A DNA stretch of 48,238 bases from Nitrospirota bacterium. GTDB lineage: Bacteria; Nitrospirota; Nitrospiria; Nitrospirales; UBA8639. Location of the stretch: the NCBI GenBank assembly GCA_020355985.1, contig CP070628.1, forward strand, positions 1,335,558 to 1,383,795. The letters run 5' to 3'. The notes beneath the pieces were generated by a model. The model saw nothing but the letters and a program-made list of their open reading frames with translations, was not told where the DNA came from and made no database searches. The position numbers and the translations under genes are program-made. This document shows, piece by piece, positions 35,928-44,656 of this stretch. Position 1 is the first letter of the stretch; every line of letters starts with the position of its first letter.

Positions 35928-37550
35928 ATGAATCCCTGGAAAACTATTGACGCGAATGTATTTGTTGGGCTGAGCCCCTGGGTGTGGGTGCAGTTGGAAA
36001 GTGCCGAACCACCTGGCCCATTCCCCTTTTTAGGGGGAGTCGACCCGGAGGTGGTTCGCAGCCTGCATCAAGTCCATGAAATCATGATGAGCGGGATTGA
36101 GACGGCGATTAGCGACATCATGGCCAAACGTACGATGATAGGTGATCAGCAAACCGTCCGTCGTTTGGAAGATGCCTATGCGGAAGTCGTTGCCTCTCGT
36201 CCGGCGTTACAACAACATATTCAATGTGGGCGGAAGCCAGATGGCACCTTTCATTGGAATTATCCCAAAAACCCGTCGGCGTCGGACACGATGACGTATG
36301 GAGGATTGCGCATTTTTAATGCGGCTACACGGCAGGCCATCCCGTTTCGATTTGAACGGCCCATTGGACCGAAGGTCGGACATTTTTTAGGCTTTCTCAC
36401 GGGGCGACACACCATGGGCGAAATTCAGACGGTGGCCCAAGCCAGCGGGCGAGATCTGGAATCCCAACTCCTTCATCTTTTTACGCTATTGCAGGATCAT
36501 GATTGTCTCTCGATCTCGCCACAATCCTCGCTTGAACAACATTGGCGACAGGTCATCGGAAATCAAGATGTCGTACATATAGGGCATGCCGCGCTCATGT
36601 ATCGTCACCAGGAACATTTTTTCTGGTTCGATCCCTGGCTCATGCCATGGTTTGCCGAGTCACCTGTACCATCCCTATGGGCGAATTTGCTTCCCCGACC
36701 ATCGGCCATCTTTTTGACACACGACCATGACGACCATGTGGATCCCCGTACCCTCTACCATATGCCCAAAGACATACCAATTATTGTGCCCAGCCGCCGT
36801 AATCGCACAACCTTCCATTATGATTATCTGTCGTTGCTCAGGGAATTGGGATTTACGCAGGTCAAGGAAATGGCGCATGGAGAATCCTGGCGAGTGGGCG
36901 AGGTGGAAGTGGTGTCTGTCCCGTTCTATGGGGAAGATCCCTGTGATGTGGAATTGCCTCGCAATTGTTACTTAATTGCCGACCGTGGACGAAATGTGCT
37001 GGTCCATGCTGATAGCGGTCCCACCAACGATGGAAGGTCCGCTCTCCAAAATCAGGTCATGAAAAAGCTGGTGGCGAAGTACGGTCCCATTCAATTGGTG
37101 TTTGCCTCACAGCAACAACTCAAAGAAGTCCGCAGCTACGCCGCCTATGCGTGCCTCTCGCATCCGGGGCAATGGCTGGATGTGGGAGAAAACGGATTTC
37201 TTACCAACGGGTATCTCTCGGAATTGTGTCAAACCGCGCAAGCCAAGCAATTTGTCTCCTATGCCACGGGGGGTGCCGATTGGTATCCCGATCATTTGTC
37301 ATTCATGTTTAGTGCGCGCAACCCCGCCCGCACCGCCTTGCTGACCGCTCATTGGGATCCACCGAATAGTCTCAAGCAAGATTTGGAACCGTTTGGATGT
37401 CGCTATCATCACGGTCAGGCGTTTGATGTGTTTCAACCTGGTTCTCAAGGCGACACCACTATTCGCCACCTTTCCGACCAATTGGCTCCGGTGGCACTCT
37501 ATCAATTAGATCACGAGGCTCCGGCATTTTTACGAAACGCAGGGGAATGA
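35928..37550 (+). CDS. Metallo-beta-lactamase-fold hydrolase with PqqD-like internal domain
   Basis: This 540-residue protein joins an unfamiliar N-terminal region (1-145), a PqqD-like winged-helix module (about 147-198; GHFLGFLTGRHTMGEIQ pattern) and an UlaG-like MBL domain. Metal ligands are visible: H265, H267, D269 and H270 in THDHDDHVD, and D362 in HADSG, so the hydrolase is probably active. PqqD-like domains bind precursor peptides in RiPP pathways, but they also occur as simple wHTH modules. No precursor peptide or transporter is seen nearby. The substrate is unknown. Confidence 0.8.
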   Translation: MNPWKTIDANVFVGLSPWVWVQLESAEPPGPFPFLGGVDPEVVRSLHQVHEIMMSGIETAISDIMAKRTMIGDQQTVRRLEDAYAEVVASRPALQQHIQCGRKPDGTFHWNYPKNPSASDTMTYGGLRIFNAATRQAIPFRFERPIGPKVGHFLGFLTGRHTMGEIQTVAQASGRDLESQLLHLFTLLQDHDCLSISPQSSLEQHWRQVIGNQDVVHIGHAALMYRHQEHFFWFDPWLMPWFAESPVPSLWANLLPRPSAIFLTHDHDDHVDPRTLYHMPKDIPIIVPSRRNRTTFHYDYLSLLRELGFTQVKEMAHGESWRVGEVEVVSVPFYGEDPCDVELPRNCYLIADRGRNVLVHADSGPTNDGRSALQNQVMKKLVAKYGPIQLVFASQQQLKEVRSYAAYACLSHPGQWLDVGENGFLTNGYLSELCQTAQAKQFVSYATGGADWYPDHLSFMFSARNPARTALLTAHWDPPNSLKQDLEPFGCRYHHGQAFDVFQPGSQGDTTIRHLSDQLAPVALYQLDHEAPAFLRNAGE

Positions 37551-37685
37551 GAATATTTTCGGCACAATCAGTTCCTTAGCCTGTTTGCTTTCCCTATCAC
37601 GGCTATCTTGGCCTCCTGGCTGAAGTTCGGTATGATTGAGCCTCATTTAGCTGACAAGCAAACATTTATCCTGAGAGCATCTGTT

Positions 37686-38411
37686 ATGCCACCCAAAACT
37701 GAAAACGAAGAAACATATCCCGATCAGGTGATCGTGGTCGGCGTGAAAGTACGGGATCTTGGAGAGGTGAAAAAAACTCGAACAGACGATCCTTCAGTGA
37801 ATGTCGGAGATTGGGTTCTGTTGGATTTAGATGGTGATCATACATTTGGAAAGGTCTATCTCCCTCCGCAACATTTGCCCTTTTCCCCACCGATGCGAGC
37901 CATGCGGACCATTATTCGCAAGGCGAATGAAGAGGACCAACGTGGGGTGGCCCGTCAACAGCGATTGGCGCAAGAAGGCCATGACTTCTGTCTGGAACTG
38001 ATTGAGACCTTAGGCCTAAAGATGAAATTGGTTGAAGTCTTTGGTTCCTTTTTACGACGATCGTTGACTTTTACCTATACAGCTGATGACCGTATCGACT
38101 TCCGGCAACTAGTTAAAGATTTAGCCCGGCGTTTTGGATGCCGTATTGAAATGCGGCAAATATCTTCGCGGGAAGAAGCTGGACGGATCAGTGGAGTTGA
38201 TACGTGCGGGTTGGTGTTGTGTTGCTCGAGTTTTTTAACAGACTTCAAGCCGGTATATCCTCGAGGTCGTGGGGATGGTCCGATGAGCAACATGGATAGT
38301 CATCGTATTGGAGTCTGTGGTCGTCTTAAATGTTGTTTATTATATGAAGAAGAAGACTGGACGCTCATACGACGAAAACCACCAGCGTTAATTCGTCCAA
38401 TAAAGCGGTGA
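37686..38411 (+). CDS. PSP1/YaaT-family protein
   Basis: PSP1-domain proteins include YaaT, which works with YlbF and YmcA in RNase Y-dependent mRNA maturation in Bacillus. The 241-residue protein shows the N-terminal VIVVGVKVRDLGEV, the central RRFGCRIEMRQISSREEA and the cysteine pattern CGLVLCCSSFLTDF plus GVCGRLKCCLLYE, which may bind an Fe-S cluster as proposed for the Y complex. ATG 37686 is preferred over TTG 37608 and ATG 37632 in the same frame because the family begins just before VIVVGVK. Confidence 0.87.
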   Translation: MPPKTENEETYPDQVIVVGVKVRDLGEVKKTRTDDPSVNVGDWVLLDLDGDHTFGKVYLPPQHLPFSPPMRAMRTIIRKANEEDQRGVARQQRLAQEGHDFCLELIETLGLKMKLVEVFGSFLRRSLTFTYTADDRIDFRQLVKDLARRFGCRIEMRQISSREEAGRISGVDTCGLVLCCSSFLTDFKPVYPRGRGDGPMSNMDSHRIGVCGRLKCCLLYEEEDWTLIRRKPPALIRPIKR

Positions 38412-38485
38412 ATCATCGGGTAGGAAGAAAAGGCTATAAGCCTATTTAGATTGATGGGAATCCAAACATTGGAGCCACCACGTTT

Positions 38486-38929
38486 GTGAGCAGAGATCCG
38501 ATAGGTGCTGATTCGTCAAAAGCAGGGTTCGTCATTTACGCCCATAATGCGACATACGATAAACTTCATCAAGTGGCCACTCTGGGGCTTACTGCCTCCG
38601 CCATGGGCAAGGATGTGATAGTCGTGTTGCTCTTTTGGACTATCAAGAAGTTAGCGGAGGGAAGGTTGAACGATTTGGATTTCCCTCCAGAATATGCTGC
38701 GCAGGCCCCTGAAGTGGCTCGTTTGATTCGAGAAAGGAAGGTCCCATTGATTTCAGACATGTTTAAGGAAGCCAAACAAGTGGGGCAGTTTAAGCTCGTA
38801 GCCTGCAGCGCCGGTCTGGAATATATGGGTGTGGATGCCCAGGCCGTGAATGACAATGTCGACGAAGTGATGGGGCTTCCCGCGATCTTGGCTGCTTGTG
38901 CCGGCGCCGAAACCACACTATTCATTTAA
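38486..38929 (+). CDS. DsrE/DsrF-like family protein
   Basis: A 147-residue protein with the DsrE-like alpha/beta fold: GFVIYAHNATYDKLHQVATL, then GKDVIVVLLFW, then KLVACSAGLEYMGV where a conserved cysteine sits, and AGAETTLFI at the end. DsrE-type proteins relay sulfur or act as small regulators; the cysteine in ACSAG is compatible with persulfide carriage. The start is GTG 38486, with GGAG about 11 bases before it. It may be co-transcribed with PSP1 (74-bp gap). Confidence 0.82.
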   Translation: MSRDPIGADSSKAGFVIYAHNATYDKLHQVATLGLTASAMGKDVIVVLLFWTIKKLAEGRLNDLDFPPEYAAQAPEVARLIRERKVPLISDMFKEAKQVGQFKLVACSAGLEYMGVDAQAVNDNVDEVMGLPAILAACAGAETTLFI

Positions 38930-38977
38930 ACGCCCATACTTGCCTGCTTCTGCTCCCCTTTTGAACAGCCATTTTTC

Positions 38978-39006
38978 TTGACAAAGCGCGAGAACGGGTG
39001 CTACCT
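38978..39006 (+). promoter_or_regulatory. Possible promoter before ubiE
   Basis: A perfect TTGACA (38978-38983) lies 31 bp before the ubiE ATG, but the sequence 17 bp downstream (CTACCT) is a poor -10. Suggestive only. Confidence 0.25.
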
Positions 39007-39013
39007 CCTGTGA

Positions 39014-39775
39014 ATGGTTCCTACTATGGAAAACTCACAAATCCCAGGCAAAGCGGCCTCGACTTGGACCGGACCAGCAAGGGAGCAGGCCGTTCAGAGG
39101 ATGTTTACGGCGATCGCTCGTTTTTATGATTTAAATAATTCTCTGTTAAGTTTTGGGTTGCATCATTCCTGGAAACGCAAGGCCATTGCGCATATCCCAA
39201 CTCATTCCGGAACCCAGGCGTTAGATCTAGGAGCGGGTACTTGCGATCTGGCAATTTTATTGGATCGCCATCTACAGTTTTCGTCAAAAATCATTGCGGC
39301 TGATTTGAACGTGGCCATGCTGCGGGTGGGCCAACAAAAGGTCCGTTCTCAAAAGTTGGTGAGCCGTATTACTTGTTTACAGATGAACGCAGAGCATCTC
39401 ACCTTTCCGGATCATTCTTTTGATACGGTGACCGCGGGGTTTTGTATTCGCAATGTCGGCAATCTTCCTCAAGCGCTTAATGAAATTTGTCGGGTGTTAA
39501 AACCTGGTGGACGGTTTGTCTGCTTGGAATTTTCTAGACCGGTCTCTACAGGATTTCGCAAACTCTATGATTGGTATTCTTTTCATCTTCTACCGTGGAT
39601 CGGAACTGTGGTAGCAAGGGATGGCACCGGTGTGTATGAATATTTACCGGCATCGATACGAAATTTTCCCGATCAACAACGTTTATGTACTTTGCTCAAA
39701 GATGCTGGCTTTGGGACAGTAAATTACGATAATTTAACCGGCGGTATCGTCGCAATTCATGTAGCGGTGAAATAA
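39014..39775 (+). CDS. ubiE: Demethylmenaquinone/ubiquinone C-methyltransferase UbiE/MenG
   Basis: UbiE/MenG adds the C-methyl group in menaquinone (and ubiquinone) synthesis using SAM. The 253-residue protein has the FTAIARFYDLNNSLLSFGLH start block, the SAM motif ALDLGAGTCDLA, TVTAGFCIRNV and LKPGGRFVCLEFSRP. The final FGTVNYDNLTGGIVAIHVAVK is also characteristic. In a menaquinone-using organism it makes menaquinone from demethylmenaquinone. A radical SAM gene begins 4 bp downstream, so the pair is almost surely co-translated. Confidence 0.94.
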   Translation: MVPTMENSQIPGKAASTWTGPAREQAVQRMFTAIARFYDLNNSLLSFGLHHSWKRKAIAHIPTHSGTQALDLGAGTCDLAILLDRHLQFSSKIIAADLNVAMLRVGQQKVRSQKLVSRITCLQMNAEHLTFPDHSFDTVTAGFCIRNVGNLPQALNEICRVLKPGGRFVCLEFSRPVSTGFRKLYDWYSFHLLPWIGTVVARDGTGVYEYLPASIRNFPDQQRLCTLLKDAGFGTVNYDNLTGGIVAIHVAVK

Positions 39776-39779
39776 CGCC

Positions 39780-41411
39780 ATGAATTCAGTTCTATATGTC
39801 TTTCTGCCTTGCAAAAAAGTGTATCCGACGGGGATCACCTACCTGGCCGATTTTATCCATCGGCGTCGCCCCGATGTTCGCCAGCAAATCCTAGATCTCT
39901 CGCTCTTTCTGCCTAATCAACGTCAAAACAAACTGCGCGAAGCCACCACGGCCTTCCAGCCGGAGTTGGTGTGTTTTTCATGGCGGGACATTCAAATTTT
40001 TTCCCCTCATGAGGGGGATGCCTCACTAGAACATGCCTTTAACTTTTACTATGCCAGCAATCCGTTTAAACGTGCGGTAGCCTCTATCCAAGGGCTTCGC
40101 AATCTGTACCGATATTACACCGATATTCGAAGCAATCTTTCGTATCCCTGGTTGATACAGAAAGAATTCCCTTCGGCCAGAATGATGATCGGTGGCGGGG
40201 CGTTTACGGCATTTGCCGATCAATTGATGGAGAAACTTCCTGAAGGCATCATTGGGATTTTAGGCGAAGGCGAGGATGCCATTCTGAAAGTGTTAAATGG
40301 TGAATCGTTGAGTGAAGAACGGTTTATCATTCGAGAACATGGGCGAGTGAACAAAGGGACGAAACATACCCCGGCCCTGTTGGATTCATTGTCGGTCGAC
40401 ATTCCTTATTTGACCTCGATCTTTCCCCAATACACCGAATACATTGGCGAATGTATTGGAGTACAAAGCAAACGAGGCTGCCCGTATGACTGTGCCTTTT
40501 GTCTCTATCCCTATATCGAAGGGAAGCGGGTACGCTACCGACCTGCGGAAAATGTCGTGCAGGATATCGCTCAGTATTACCATCAATGGGGTGCACGGCG
40601 CTTCTGGTTTACTGACGCGCAATTTATCACCGGGAAAGAGGCCTATCCGCAATGCACAGAAATTCTGGAACGGATAATACGGGAAAAACTAGACATTGAA
40701 TGGTCAGGCTATATCCGTACCTCCTTGATTAATGCGTCAATGGCAAAGCTAATGGTGCAATCAGGGGTTGGGGATTTGGAAGTGGCAGTCACGGCGGGAT
40801 CGCAAAAAGTACTTAATAGTTTGCACATGGGATTCAAGCTGGAACATCTCTATGATGGCTGTCGCTATCTAAAAGAAGCGGGGTTCAGCGGGCGAGTGAT
40901 TTTGAATTATTCGTTAAATTCTCCGGATGAAACCGAGGAGACGCTCCTTCAAAGCATCGAGTCCTATAAAATGGTTGCCTCGATTTTAGGGGAAGAGCGA
41001 GTCTTTCCGTTGATGTTTTTCTTAGGAATTCAGCCCAATACGGATCTGGAAGAACGCTTGTTGTCGGAAGGCTATCTCTCGAAGGGCTACAACCCGCTGA
41101 GCCTCACGCCGTGGAACATTAAAAAAATGCTCTACAATCCTGCCCCGCTCAACAAAATCATCGCCAAAGCTTGCCTCGCAGCATGGGGCCGGAAGCATGG
41201 CTCACAGGATCCTCGACCCTGGTCAGGCAGTCTTAGTCAAAGTGCCACCCAACAACAGGGACATACCTACGCCGACACCAGTCTTTCCAAAGGTTTTGAA
41301 ACCAACTCCGGTCGCGATGCTCTTCTTACCTTAGAAGAAATCCTTCGCTCACGCCGCCCCTCAGATTCTCAGCCTCTCTCCCCCGCTCCAGAACCTAATC
41401 CAACTCGGTAA
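39780..41411 (+). CDS. B12-binding-like radical SAM protein, unknown substrate
   Basis: The 543-residue protein has an N-terminal Rossmann-like domain of the cobalamin-binding type (MIGGGAFTAFADQ then GEGEDAILKVL; no DxHxxG motif), then the radical SAM barrel with cluster ligands C234, C238 and C241 in RGCPYDCAFC. Later are the GDLEVAVTAGS strand and SPDETEET. The C-terminal 60 residues are low-complexity (Ser, Pro, Gln). Relatives include BchE/HpnJ-type enzymes acting on lipids and tetrapyrroles. Being 4 bp behind ubiE, it may act on a quinone; this is inference. Confidence 0.87.
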   Translation: MNSVLYVFLPCKKVYPTGITYLADFIHRRRPDVRQQILDLSLFLPNQRQNKLREATTAFQPELVCFSWRDIQIFSPHEGDASLEHAFNFYYASNPFKRAVASIQGLRNLYRYYTDIRSNLSYPWLIQKEFPSARMMIGGGAFTAFADQLMEKLPEGIIGILGEGEDAILKVLNGESLSEERFIIREHGRVNKGTKHTPALLDSLSVDIPYLTSIFPQYTEYIGECIGVQSKRGCPYDCAFCLYPYIEGKRVRYRPAENVVQDIAQYYHQWGARRFWFTDAQFITGKEAYPQCTEILERIIREKLDIEWSGYIRTSLINASMAKLMVQSGVGDLEVAVTAGSQKVLNSLHMGFKLEHLYDGCRYLKEAGFSGRVILNYSLNSPDETEETLLQSIESYKMVASILGEERVFPLMFFLGIQPNTDLEERLLSEGYLSKGYNPLSLTPWNIKKMLYNPAPLNKIIAKACLAAWGRKHGSQDPRPWSGSLSQSATQQQGHTYADTSLSKGFETNSGRDALLTLEEILRSRRPSDSQPLSPAPEPNPTR

Positions 41412-41545
41412 TTGGTTCTTTTGCCGATGTGGGTCAAGGAAAGCATGTAGTCGGTTTTTTATATCCGATTTAGTTTGGGAGGAATCCGCTTAACTTGTTG
41501 TTCCCTGGAGACTGATAGGAGGATCTTTATTTCAAATTTGATGAT

Positions 41546-42145
41546 TTATTTTATCGTGAATTGCATGGTGCCAACGACGTTGATGGCGTGGAGGTCTTGC
41601 CCGGGCGAGCCGTAGAAGATTTTGACCAAATAGTTTCCCAGCTTCCATCCTTGTTCAGGTGGGAATATTTCGAAGTACCCAAATCGCTGATTCATGTCCA
41701 GTTCGATCACGTCTTTGCCTACTGGCGTATTTGACTTCACATTTCCATCTTTCATTTCAAACCAAGCGGCTGCGAATTGGGCTGGCGCATCTAAAGGTTG
41801 CCCTTCAAATACGATATAAAATATTTCCGTATCAGACGAAAATTCAGACACACCTGGGTCAATGGGTTGGACATAGGCATCTTCCATGGTCATCCATCCC
41901 GGGCGACCACTAGAAGAATCCCAAGGCGTATCACTATACCCGCGTGCCATCGTGATCCAGCTAAAGACGCCTTGCACACGTTTCCAGTTAACCTGATCGA
42001 AGGCCATGTCTTTTGGGGAATTGTTATTTGGAATCAGTGTGGAATTTCCAAAGGGATCACTGGCCCAGCATGGACTACTGAGTAGACCAAGAAGAAGTAC
42101 CAAGGAATACCATTTGAGCAGAGGGGAAATTCTTAGATCATACAT
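41546..42145 (-). CDS. Unknown secreted protein
   Basis: I do not recognise this 199-residue protein. It has a clear signal peptide (hydrophobic 11-24, cleavage after CWA 28). The mature part is mostly beta-like, with a FYIVFEGQPLDAPAQFAAAW segment and an aromatic C-terminal strand set that includes a GYFEIFPPEQGWKLGNYLVK stretch, which looks like an Ig-like or PKD-like domain. AGGAGGTGG 4 bases before the ATG is a strong Shine-Dalgarno, so expression may be high. It is last of a loose minus-strand row. Confidence 0.8.
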   Translation of the reverse strand: MYDLRISPLLKWYSLVLLLGLLSSPCWASDPFGNSTLIPNNNSPKDMAFDQVNWKRVQGVFSWITMARGYSDTPWDSSSGRPGWMTMEDAYVQPIDPGVSEFSSDTEIFYIVFEGQPLDAPAQFAAAWFEMKDGNVKSNTPVGKDVIELDMNQRFGYFEIFPPEQGWKLGNYLVKIFYGSPGQDLHAINVVGTMQFTIK

Positions 42146-42275
42146 GAGCCACCTCCTGAGGCGAAGGCGATAAGGGGTAATGCCATTCTTTTACCTTACT
42201 TGAACGGAAAAGAGTTGTGCAATGAAGGGAAATCGCCGATGGGGACAAAAATTCTAAACGTTCGACTAGATGAAC

Positions 42276-43157
42276 TTAGGGGGTTGGTGCAGGAACGCGG
42301 CTCTTTTCTGCTCCTTGGCGGCGTTCTTCCAATACCCCATTGGCAATTTCTTTGATGTGCTGCTCAAGAATGAGTCGCAAATGACTGCCTGCGCGATAAT
42401 CCGCGGGAGCCATGAAATGGACCCGGTCGGCATGATGGGCCAACTGATAACATTTTTCAAATGACCGACGTGAATGATCCTCCGCGTTATACACAGCAAC
42501 CGCAAACCCCCCGTTTTTCTTCATAAGCGTAAAACAGGGAACATCGGTTGGTCCATCACCCACATAAATCATATGCCGAAATGGGACCCGGCGCGCCTCC
42601 TCCGGCATATGGTCGTTCACGTCCTGATCCATATCCAACAACCCTTTATTGACGCGGAACAGGAATTGAGTTTTCTGCGTATGACTGATCGTTCGCTTGG
42701 GAAAACTAATGTGCCCATCATCTTCGTCAAATTCACAGCCAAAGATGGCTTTGACATATTGGGCAATGTGGCTCCCATCCAGAATAGCTTTGAGGCCTGA
42801 ACTGACCACATAATGTTCCAGGCGAATTCCCAGTTCTTCATATTCCTGGGGGCTGAACAAAGCATTGAGTTCTTCAAAACAGTTGGGGACACCAGGGAAA
42901 AAGGTCAGATCCGTGCCCATATGCTCCAGGTCTTTGTTTGATAATTTGCGGATGGCATCAACTTCCAGCATTCGCTTCATGTAGGCCAGTTCTTGATCAT
43001 ATCCCTTTTCATTAATCAGGGCTGTGCAACTCGGCCAAAACTCCTTAGGATCAATACTGGCATGCCGGAGAATGGTATGGTCCTGCATGTAATGAGGACT
43101 CAGCGTATGATCAAAGTCATACACGAGAGCAATGATGTTATGAGGCTGGTTCAACAT
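42276..43157 (-). CDS. HAD-superfamily phosphatase
   Basis: A 293-residue HAD hydrolase. Motif I is YDFDHTLS (nucleophile D14, acid D16), motif II is VVSSG, the basic residue lies in the SFPKR region, and motif IV is YVGDGPTDVPCF. The large alpha-helical cap between motifs I and II (about residues 25-110) resembles phosphoserine phosphatase-like enzymes, but the substrate is unknown. The C-terminal 45 residues are helical and charged. It lies in a minus-strand row downstream of the lipoprotein gene (93-bp gap). Confidence 0.87.
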   Translation of the reverse strand: MLNQPHNIIALVYDFDHTLSPHYMQDHTILRHASIDPKEFWPSCTALINEKGYDQELAYMKRMLEVDAIRKLSNKDLEHMGTDLTFFPGVPNCFEELNALFSPQEYEELGIRLEHYVVSSGLKAILDGSHIAQYVKAIFGCEFDEDDGHISFPKRTISHTQKTQFLFRVNKGLLDMDQDVNDHMPEEARRVPFRHMIYVGDGPTDVPCFTLMKKNGGFAVAVYNAEDHSRRSFEKCYQLAHHADRVHFMAPADYRAGSHLRLILEQHIKEIANGVLEERRQGAEKSRVPAPTP

Positions 43158-43250
43158 ACCAGAAATGGATAGAAGTGATGGCCAGATATGCGGTCCTTCA
43201 AATGAGCTCCAGGAAGTGCGACCAACATTGTTGATTCGTGAGAACCCGGT

Positions 43251-43685
43251 TTACGAAGGGATTGATTGAAGAACCTCTTTCAGTTCTTTCAATCGATCAG
43301 AAAATAAATCCAGGTGAATGGCACGAAGGGCGGTATCGTTTTTAAACTTCCACAATCGGTGAAAGATAGCCTTGAGTTCCTTGTTGAGCGTGTAGGCTTG
43401 TTCAAACGCGGTTGTAGCGGATTGTTGTTCGGTAAATTCGCAAAACGTCCCATGAAAGGCATGAAATTGATTATGTAAATTGTCGAGCTCTGGCGATTCG
43501 CCCTGCTCCGCCCTGGCTCGTTGCGCGCTGGTTTCCATCATGGCCAATAAGGCTAAAGCTGTCTGCTTTCCAGTTACACCTTTGGCTTGGGAATAAAATT
43601 CTTCTGCTTTGGGATGGATCAGGCTGCTACATCCCGACAACAGTAAGACACTTGATAAGACAAATAAAAGAAAGGAACCCTTCAT
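43251..43685 (-). CDS. Small lipoprotein of unknown function
   Basis: A 144-residue lipoprotein: signal MKGSFLLFVLSSVLLLSGC with lipobox LSGC and the lipidated cysteine at C19. The mature part is almost wholly alpha-helical (Gln, Glu, Ala and Lys rich). ATG 43685 is chosen because GAGG lies 6 bases before it; the frame reaches a TTG at 43697. The AAA+ gene ends 30 bp upstream, so the two may be co-transcribed. Confidence 0.8.
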   Translation of the reverse strand: MKGSFLLFVLSSVLLLSGCSSLIHPKAEEFYSQAKGVTGKQTALALLAMMETSAQRARAEQGESPELDNLHNQFHAFHGTFCEFTEQQSATTAFEQAYTLNKELKAIFHRLWKFKNDTALRAIHLDLFSDRLKELKEVLQSIPS

Positions 43686-43715
43686 AGAAAACCTCAATGG
43701 CTTGGGTAACCGCGT

Positions 43716-44528
43716 CTAGAAAATGGCTTTAATCAATTCTTGAATACTGCGTTGCATGTCGGTATCGTCGGTTATCGGTCGGGTAATGGCTGCGTCACAG
43801 GCTCGGTCAGGAGTCACACCCTGCTGAATCAACGTTCCTGCATAAATGAGGAGCCGTGTGCTGACGCCTTCTTCTAGCCCATGACTGCGTAAATTTCGCA
43901 CTTTTTCCGCGAGTTTGACGAGGCGCGTGGCCATTTCTCGGGAAATCTTCGCTTCGTGTTCGACGATCTGAACTTCGGTGTCCTTTGGAGGGTAGCCAAA
44001 CTCAATGGCCATGAAGCGCTGCTTCGTACTTTGTTTCAATTCTTTGAGAATAGACTGATAGCCCGGGTTGTACGAAATGACCAACAGGAATTCATCGACG
44101 GCCTGAATGACCTGGCCTTTTTTCTCAATCGGTAAAAAGCGCCGGTCATCACTCAAGGGATGAATCAACACTGTCGTGTCCTTGCGAGCCTCTACGACTT
44201 CATCTAAATAGACGATGGCCCCATGTTTGACGCCTAAAGTCAGTGGGCCATCGACCCACACCGTTTCTTCGCCTTTTAACAAATAGCGACCGATCAGATC
44301 AGAAGCTGTCAAATCTTCATGGCAGGCCACAGTGATCAATGGGCGATGAAGTTTATGGGCCATATACTGCACGAACCGCGTTTTCCCACAACCGGTTGGC
44401 CCTTTAAGCATCACAGGAATTTTATTAGTAGCCCCCACCGAAAACAGACCGATTTCCCCGTTCACTTCCTGGTAAAAGGGTTCTTCCGTTATCCGGAATT
44501 GTTCGATGCCGTATTCCTGTCCCTTCAT
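43716..44528 (-). CDS. CbbQ/NirQ/NorQ-family AAA+ ATPase
   Basis: A MoxR-clade AAA+ protein of 270 residues. Walker A is GPTGCGKT (43-50), Walker B is IVYLDE (105-110), and sensor 1 is N154 in [23 protein letters not shown] segment supplies the small C-terminal domain. CbbQ remodels Rubisco and NorQ activates nitric oxide reductase, each together with a VWA-domain partner (CbbO or NorD). No VWA gene or client enzyme is visible here, so it cannot be named. ATG 44528 is used (GAAGG before it); TTG 44534 is two codons upstream. Confidence 0.9.
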   Translation of the reverse strand: MKGQEYGIEQFRITEEPFYQEVNGEIGLFSVGATNKIPVMLKGPTGCGKTRFVQYMAHKLHRPLITVACHEDLTASDLIGRYLLKGEETVWVDGPLTLGVKHGAIVYLDEVVEARKDTTVLIHPLSDDRRFLPIEKKGQVIQAVDEFLLVISYNPGYQSILKELKQSTKQRFMAIEFGYPPKDTEVQIVEHEAKISREMATRLVKLAEKVRNLRSHGLEEGVSTRLLIYAGTLIQQGVTPDRACDAAITRPITDDTDMQRSIQELIKAIF

Positions 44529-44656
44529 TGGCAATCCTTCAAGAAATATTATGTTGAAAACTAAGAAATACTATTCACGCCATTATACGGGTGTAATTTA
44601 CGAGAGGACAACTCTTCTTGTGTGACCACAAACCAAGTATCTTCTCTTGGCCCTCA

